Part shown: in pieces, positions 47,907 through 52,115 of the stretch | Layout of the letters: every line of letters starts with the position of its first letter | How positions within the stretch are numbered: position 1 is the stretch's first letter | Origin: Sphingomonadales bacterium | GTDB taxonomy: Bacteria > Pseudomonadota > Alphaproteobacteria > Sphingomonadales > Sphingomonadaceae | DNA: 52,115 nucleotides | NCBI GenBank assembly: GCA_027488785.1 | Contig: JAIYAY010000006.1 | Span: forward strand, 1-52,115 | Direction of reading: 5' to 3' | The notes under the pieces: model-generated | The model's input: only the letters and a program-made list of their open reading frames with translations | What the model was told of the DNA's origin: nothing | The model's database searches: none | Program-made: the position numbers and the translations under genes

Positions 47907-49535
47907 ATGTATAAATATGATAATTATGACCAAGCGATGGTGGACGCGCGCGTCGCTGAATTCCGTGACCAAATAAACCGCCGCATTGCGGGTGAAATGA
48001 CGGAAGACCAGTTCAAACCCTTGCGGTTGATGAACGGCCTCTATCTCCAATTGCATGCCTATATGCTGCGCGTTGCGATTCCTTATGGCACGCTCGATTC
48101 GCGGCAAATGCGCATGCTGGCGCATATCGCGCGCAAATATGACCGCGATTACGGCCATTTCACGACGCGTCAGAATATTCAGTATAACTGGATCAAGCTT
48201 GAGGATTGCGCCGATATCCTAGAAGAGCTGGCCACCGTCGAAATGCATGCCATTCAAACGAGCGGCAATTGCATTCGCAACATTTCGTCCGACCAATATG
48301 CGGGCGCTGCGGCGGACGAAGTCACCGATCCACGTCCTTGGGCTGAATTGCTACGCCAATGGTCAACCTTCCATCCGGAATTCAGCTATCTGCCCCGCAA
48401 ATTCAAAATTGCGGTGATTGCGTCGTATGAGGACCGTGCCGCCATGCGTCTACACGACATAGGGCTGGAACTTGTTCGCAAAGATGGCGAACTGGGCGCA
48501 CGGGTCTTTGTCGGCGGCGGCATGGGGCGCACACCGATGATCGCGCCTGAGATCAACCCCTTCGTCAAGGCGGACGACCTGTTGAGCTATTTGGAGGCCT
48601 GCCTGCGTGTGTACAACCGCTACGGACGGCGCGACAATATGTACAAAGCGCGGATCAAGATTCTCATCCATGAAATCGGCGCGGACGAATATCGCCGTCA
48701 GGTCGCCGAAGAATTTACGCATGTAAAAACCTTGGGCATCGACCCGCCTTTGGCTGAACTTGAACGCATCAGCGCCTTTTTTGCGCCGCCTGCTTATGAT
48801 GCCGCAAACGTAGAACCGGACCGCAATGATCCCGATTTTGCCTTATGGCTTGACCAAAATGTGAAACCGCACAAGCAAGCGGGCTACGCCATCGTCAACA
48901 TCAGCCTCAAGCCTATTGGCGGTATCCCTGGCGATGCGACATCAGCCCAAATTGATGTGATGGCCGACCTCGCCGAAAAATATAGCTTTGATGAATTGCG
49001 CGTCACCCATGCGCAAAATATCGTCCTGCCTCATGTCGCAAAGCGCGACCTTTATGCCGTGTGGCAGGCCTTGCGCGATGCCGAATTGGCCGACGCCAAT
49101 CTTGACCTGATCAGCGATATCATCGCTTGCCCCGGTCTTGATTATTGCAGCCTTGCCAACGCCCGTTCAATTCCCGTCGCGCAGAAAATTGCGACACGTT
49201 TTGCCGACATGGACCGGCAGCGCGATCTGGGCGAGCTTAAGCTTAAAATTTCAGGCTGCATAAATGCCTGCGGCCATCATCATGCTGGACATATCGGCAT
49301 ATTGGGCGTCGATAAAAAAGGCGTGGAAAATTACCAGCTGACCTTTGGTGGATCTGGCGCCGAAGACGTCAGCATCGGGAAAATCATTGGTCCCGGCTTT
49401 GACGAAGATGGCGTTGTCGATGCGGTAGAAAAGGCGACGGAAGTCTACAAGGCACTGCGGAAGGGCGATGAACGCTTCGTCGACACCTATCGCCGTGTCG
49501 GCCTCGAACCCTTTAAGGAGGCGATTTATGGTTGA
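47907..49535 (+). CDS. Siroheme-dependent nitrite/sulfite reductase
   Basis: A 542-residue hemoprotein of the NiR/SiR family that reduces sulfite to sulfide by six electrons. The siroheme/[4Fe-4S] ligands are Cys408-x5-Cys414 (ACPGLDYCSLA) and Cys451-x3-Cys455 (SGCINACGHHH). Duplicated ferredoxin-like half-domains are visible around FTTRQNIQYNWI and VTHAQNIVLPHV. The operon with cobA and cysH favours sulfite over nitrite as substrate. It overlaps the DUF934 gene by eight bases. Confidence 0.93.
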   Translation: MYKYDNYDQAMVDARVAEFRDQINRRIAGEMTEDQFKPLRLMNGLYLQLHAYMLRVAIPYGTLDSRQMRMLAHIARKYDRDYGHFTTRQNIQYNWIKLEDCADILEELATVEMHAIQTSGNCIRNISSDQYAGAAADEVTDPRPWAELLRQWSTFHPEFSYLPRKFKIAVIASYEDRAAMRLHDIGLELVRKDGELGARVFVGGGMGRTPMIAPEINPFVKADDLLSYLEACLRVYNRYGRRDNMYKARIKILIHEIGADEYRRQVAEEFTHVKTLGIDPPLAELERISAFFAPPAYDAANVEPDRNDPDFALWLDQNVKPHKQAGYAIVNISLKPIGGIPGDATSAQIDVMADLAEKYSFDELRVTHAQNIVLPHVAKRDLYAVWQALRDAELADANLDLISDIIACPGLDYCSLANARSIPVAQKIATRFADMDRQRDLGELKLKISGCINACGHHHAGHIGILGVDKKGVENYQLTFGGSGAEDVSIGKIIGPGFDEDGVVDAVEKATEVYKALRKGDERFVDTYRRVGLEPFKEAIYG

Positions 49536-49950
49536 GTTTCGTTACCGCACCGATGAGGTCACAGAACAGCCGTCGGTTACACTGGATGCGTTTCTGGACC
49601 AATCCAACGCCACTGCTGTTCGGTTGGAGCCCGATGACGATGCACGCGCTTTAATCCCTTTCCTCGACCGGCTGACACTGATCGAAGTGGCCTTCCCTAA
49701 ATTTCGCGATGGCAGAGGCTATAGCGCCGCACGCATATTGCGGGAGGCTGGGTATCAAGGTGAATTGCGCGCGCAAGGCGATGTGCTGGTCGACCAGATT
49801 GCGTACATGCGCCGCTGCGGTTTTGACAGCTTCGCGCCCGAAGCCTCATTAAACCCCGATGCGGTCGCACGCGCGCTCGCTTATTATGACCATGCGTATC
49901 AAGGAGCCGCCGATAGCGCCGTGCCTATTTGGAAGTTACGGCATGGCTAA
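49528..49950 (+). CDS. DUF934 domain protein
   Basis: A 140-residue protein of the DUF934 family, found with sulfite reductase operons in proteobacteria. Recognisable segments: VRLEPDDDARALIPFLDRLTLIEVAFPKFRDGRGYSAARILRE, then LVDQIAYMRRCGFDSFAPE. Its function is not established; a role in assimilatory sulfite reduction is inferred from constant linkage. ATG 49528 has AAGGAG upstream and overlaps the reductase by eight bases; it overlaps cysH by another eight. Confidence 0.9.
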   Translation: MVEFRYRTDEVTEQPSVTLDAFLDQSNATAVRLEPDDDARALIPFLDRLTLIEVAFPKFRDGRGYSAARILREAGYQGELRAQGDVLVDQIAYMRRCGFDSFAPEASLNPDAVARALAYYDHAYQGAADSAVPIWKLRHG

Positions 49951-50713
49951 TAAGGTCCGCATCGTCGATCGTATCAACACCGCCCCGCGTTATACAGAAG
50001 GCGACGCGGTTCGCCTGAATAACATGTTCCGGGGCCGTGATACGATTGAGATGCTGACCATCTTGTTGCGCGAAAATATGTTGGGCGATGCGGCTGTGGT
50101 TTCCAGCTTTGGTGCCGAAAGCGCGGTTTTGCTGCACCTCATTGCAAGCATCGATCCAACGATACCGGTCTTGTTTTTGGACACGGGCAAGCATTTCCCT
50201 GAGACAATTACCTATCGGGAAGATCTCCGGTCCAAGCTCGGCCTGCTGGATTTACGCATCCTGACGCCTGATCCAAATTTGCTCCAGCAAAAGGACGAAA
50301 CGGGATTGCGTTGGTCATATGACCCCGATGGCTGCTGCGAAATCCGCAAAGTGCTGCCGCTAAATGCCGCTTTGGCCGGTTTTGATGCGCAATTTACGGG
50401 GCGCAAAGCGTTTCAATCATCAACGCGCCGCGCACTGCCACGGTTTGAAATCGAAAATGGCCGTTTGAAGGTCAATCCACTCGCCGATTGGGATCAAGGC
50501 AAAATCGACGCCTATATGGCCGAACATGCTTTGCCCGCACATCCCTTGGTGGAACTGGGCTATCCATCCATTGGTTGTTCCCCCTGCACCACCAAAGTTG
50601 CGCCAGGTGAAGACCCGCGATCGGGCCGTTGGAAGGGCTGGGACAAATTGGAATGTGGAATACATAATGCCGTGACGCCAATTGGCGATGGTTCGGACGA
50701 CCCTATTTTCTAA
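49943..50713 (+). CDS. cysH: Assimilatory adenylyl-sulfate (APS) reductase type CysH
   Basis: A 256-residue PAPS reductase family enzyme that reduces activated sulfate to sulfite. The P-loop SSFGAESAVLL, LFLDTGKHFPET, and the C-terminal active-site CysGIH (ECGIHN, Cys238) are present. It also has Cys131-Cys132 in GCCEIRKVLPL and Cys212-x2-Cys215 in GCSPCTTK, the four ligands of the [4Fe-4S] cluster found in the APS-reducing group, so APS rather than PAPS is the probable substrate. No thioredoxin domain is fused. ATG 49943 is chosen over upstream frames. Last gene of the operon. Confidence 0.93.
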   Translation: MANKVRIVDRINTAPRYTEGDAVRLNNMFRGRDTIEMLTILLRENMLGDAAVVSSFGAESAVLLHLIASIDPTIPVLFLDTGKHFPETITYREDLRSKLGLLDLRILTPDPNLLQQKDETGLRWSYDPDGCCEIRKVLPLNAALAGFDAQFTGRKAFQSSTRRALPRFEIENGRLKVNPLADWDQGKIDAYMAEHALPAHPLVELGYPSIGCSPCTTKVAPGEDPRSGRWKGWDKLECGIHNAVTPIGDGSDDPIF

Positions 50714-50756
50714 TGAAAGCGGAGCGACTTCGGCAAATGCGACGCTATGAATATGC

Positions 50757-50887
50757 ACGTCATCCTGAATACACACTCATCATCAACCGTTAACCCATCG
50801 TCATCCGTTAACTCATCGTCATCCTGAACTTGTTTCAGGATAACACGCTACGGCTGCCCGTTATCCTGAAACAAGTTCAGGATGACG
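50757..50887. repeat. Palindromic repeat element, copy 4 (full-length) with flanking fragments
   Basis: Two perfect 28-bp inverted arms (50817-50844 and 50860-50887) flank a 15-base centre, the cleanest copy in the window. Upstream (50757-50816) lie partial left-arm fragments (CGTCATCCTGAA; TCATCGTCATCCGTTAAC twice in variant form), as if truncated copies had accumulated. It separates the converging cysH and thioesterase genes. Confidence 0.88.
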
Positions 50888-50936
50888 CGGCTTTGGCAAA
50901 ACGCGTCGACCTAAACGCCGCACCGCCTATTCAGAA

Positions 50937-51338
50937 TCAATCCCTCGGAAAAAAATACGCCTGCACATCTGCTGCAATGCGCGCAGGCCGAAGCGTTTTT
51001 GCATCAATGCAGCACCAGCTGGACTTTACCTCTGCAAGTACGTCCTCACCACGCTTGATGACCGTGTCGTAAAATGACCGGGCCCCTTGCACTTTTTCAA
51101 GCACAACTGATGCGATCACTTCATCATTGAGGAACGCGGGGCGGCGATATGTAATTTCATGTTTGAGCGCGACCCAAAGATATTTTGCCGCAGTCTCCGG
51201 CGGGGCAAGCTTGTTCCAATGCGCCAGCACAGCGTCTTGCACCCAGTTCAAGTAACGCGCGTTGTTCACATGCCCCATGAAGTCAATGTCCGTCGGCAGC
51301 ACGCCAATGCGGTGAAGATGAAGGAGCGCAGATGTCAT
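50937..51338 (-). CDS. Acyl-CoA thioesterase (hotdog fold, 4HBT type)
   Basis: A 133-residue hotdog-fold protein: VLPTDIDFMGHVNNARYLNWVQDAVLAHW contains the D-x-D/GHVNNxxY signature of the 4-hydroxybenzoyl-CoA thioesterase group, followed by VALKHEITYRRPAFLNDEV and VLEKVQGARSFYDTVIKRGEDVLAEVKSSWCCID. It probably hydrolyses acyl-CoA esters in the cytoplasm; chain-length preference is unknown. Convergent with cysH across the repeat element. Confidence 0.9.
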   Translation of the reverse strand: MTSALLHLHRIGVLPTDIDFMGHVNNARYLNWVQDAVLAHWNKLAPPETAAKYLWVALKHEITYRRPAFLNDEVIASVVLEKVQGARSFYDTVIKRGEDVLAEVKSSWCCIDAKTLRPARIAADVQAYFFPRD

Positions 51339-51506
51339 AAGGTTTTCATCATGAAGGGTTAAAGACAGTCATAAGGCTCTATTGCGTTGAAACGATGAAT
51401 AAATGCTGACGATAACAGACAAAGGTAAAGAATTTATAAGTCTGCGAACACTGCTTGATGCTGACATGAACTTGCAACACCCGATCCTTCAGCCCACATA
51501 ACCCAT

Positions 51507-51848
51507 ATGCACCCTTCGAAACGAAAAAACTGGATCGATACGCCTGCCTATCGCTGGTCGATGGTCATTTTGGGTTGGGCGCTGATCGTTGCGGCACCAC
51601 TTGTCAGCTGGCTTCCAGGTCCAGGCGGACTAATGCTGTTTATCATCGGGCTCGGCGTGATCCTCAAACATTCGCGTTGGGCAAAGAAGCGATATTCGCG
51701 GCTTTCAAAGCAACATCCCGAATATGCCCGCTGGGCAAATTGGGCTCTGCGGCGCAACAAGGCTACAGGCCGCCCGCCCTTTCCCGACGTCAAACGTGAC
51801 ATCATGCACCTGTTCCGGCGCGACGACTTTGACATGAAAATGCCCTGA
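51507..51848 (+). CDS. Small membrane protein, PGPGW-like family
   Basis: A 113-residue protein with two hydrophobic segments (RWSMVILGWALIVAAPLVSWL and LMLFIIGLGVILK) separated by LPGPGG, which matches the description of the putative transmembrane PGPGW family. A basic cytoplasmic tail follows (KKRYSRLSKQHPEYARWANWALRRN). Function unknown. It lies 115 bp upstream of rpmH on the same strand. Confidence 0.78.
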   Translation: MHPSKRKNWIDTPAYRWSMVILGWALIVAAPLVSWLPGPGGLMLFIIGLGVILKHSRWAKKRYSRLSKQHPEYARWANWALRRNKATGRPPFPDVKRDIMHLFRRDDFDMKMP

Positions 51849-51963
51849 CCTGTGTTGACTTTTCGCCATGCTGACCGTATCGGCCACTGCAACAGAAAAG
51901 GTCGCTGCGCAGATTCGGCGACCATTTTCATTTCAAGACGCAAAAAATTTAAGGATTACAGTC

Positions 51964-52098
51964 ATGAAGCGCACTTTTCAGCCGAGCAATCTCGTGCGTG
52001 CCCGTCGCCACGGTTTTCGTCTTCGTATGTCAACCGCTGCTGGCCGCAACATCCTGAACGCACGTCGCGCACGCGGCCGCAAAAAGCTGTCGGCTTAA
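51964..52098 (+). CDS. rpmH: 50S ribosomal protein L34
   Basis: A 44-residue basic protein, [21 protein letters not shown] followed by [23 protein letters not shown], the complete L34 sequence. ATG 51964 has AAGGA eight bases upstream; the frame continues upstream to 51868 without homology. In most bacteria rnpA and yidC follow, but the window ends 17 bases later. Confidence 0.98.
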   Translation: MKRTFQPSNLVRARRHGFRLRMSTAAGRNILNARRARGRKKLSA

Positions 52099-52115
52099 TT
52101 ACCGAGCAGGCGGAC

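Noticed and set aside
51849-52115. Replication origin next to rpmH
   Set aside because: I saw no cluster of DnaA boxes (TTATCCACA-like) or AT-rich unwinding region here, and dnaA is not in the window.

Overview
The window is a stretch of alphaproteobacterial chromosome. Gene content and order (comF/grxC/DUF1178, accA-xerD, aroK-aroB, radA-cvpA, hrcA-grpE, rph-rdgB-hemW-xerC, rsmI-yraN-gshB, fmt-truA, a separate F1 operon atpHAGDC, and a cobA-DUF2849-sulfite reductase-DUF934-cysH sulfur operon), a moderately high G+C content and RpoH promoters of the alphaproteobacterial type point to Sphingomonadaceae (Sphingopyxis/Sphingorhabdus-like). This placement rests on recognised protein families, not on a database search. 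Almost all of the window is core chromosome.

Layout. 1-186: the 3' end of a probable site-specific recombinase runs antisense into a tRNA-Arg(CCT) gene, which looks like the edge of an integrated element lying to the left. 222-8539: DUF1178, glutaredoxin, ComF, a methyltransferase, MutT, an M48 protease with LysM, AccA, XerD and a large unrecognised exported protein. 8726-14581: aroK-aroB (+), then a CPA2 antiporter, an IscU-like scaffold, CvpA and RadA (-). 14669-24994: a DUF3376 patatin-like hydrolase, then a protein-quality-control block (dnaJ, dnaK, grpE, hrcA) interleaved with a PCu(A)C-like lipoprotein and a MATE exporter, followed by rph. 25053-35855: rdgB, hemW, xerC, DedA, gshB, yraN, rsmI, an LpoA-like lipoprotein, def, recR, fmt, truA, ogt and a dienelactone hydrolase. 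36077-41010: the F1-ATPase operon atpH-A-G-D-C. 41035-46757: an SH3-like exported protein, a 2-hydroxyacid dehydrogenase, a flavin oxidoreductase, a glycosyltransferase and SelO. 46845-50713: the sulfate-assimilation/siroheme operon. 50937-52098: a thioesterase, a PGPGW membrane protein and rpmH. No gene-free stretch exceeds 300 bases; the longest (35856-36076 and 50714-50936) hold palindromic repeats.

How the genes work together. DnaK, DnaJ and GrpE form one chaperone machine. dnaK and grpE carry near-identical heat-shock-type promoters (TTG-N18-CTATAT), and a strong hairpin separates dnaK from dnaJ. The sulfur operon couples siroheme synthesis (CobA) to the siroheme enzyme that uses it and to an APS-type reductase, with overlapping or nearly touching genes throughout. 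The ATP synthase operon encodes F1 only.

No obviously new multi-gene system is present. The best leads are: the recombinase/tRNA junction at the left edge; a family of four palindromic repeats whose half-hairpins show compensatory base changes, one copy lying inside the atp operon between atpA and atpG; an inverted repeat that exactly fills the spacer of the dnaK promoter; an Ala/Lys-rich N-terminal tail on AtpD combined with a minimal AtpC; a flavin oxidoreductase with a C-terminal four-cysteine cluster; an IscU-like protein lacking two canonical ligand-region residues; and an unrecognised 615-residue exported protein.
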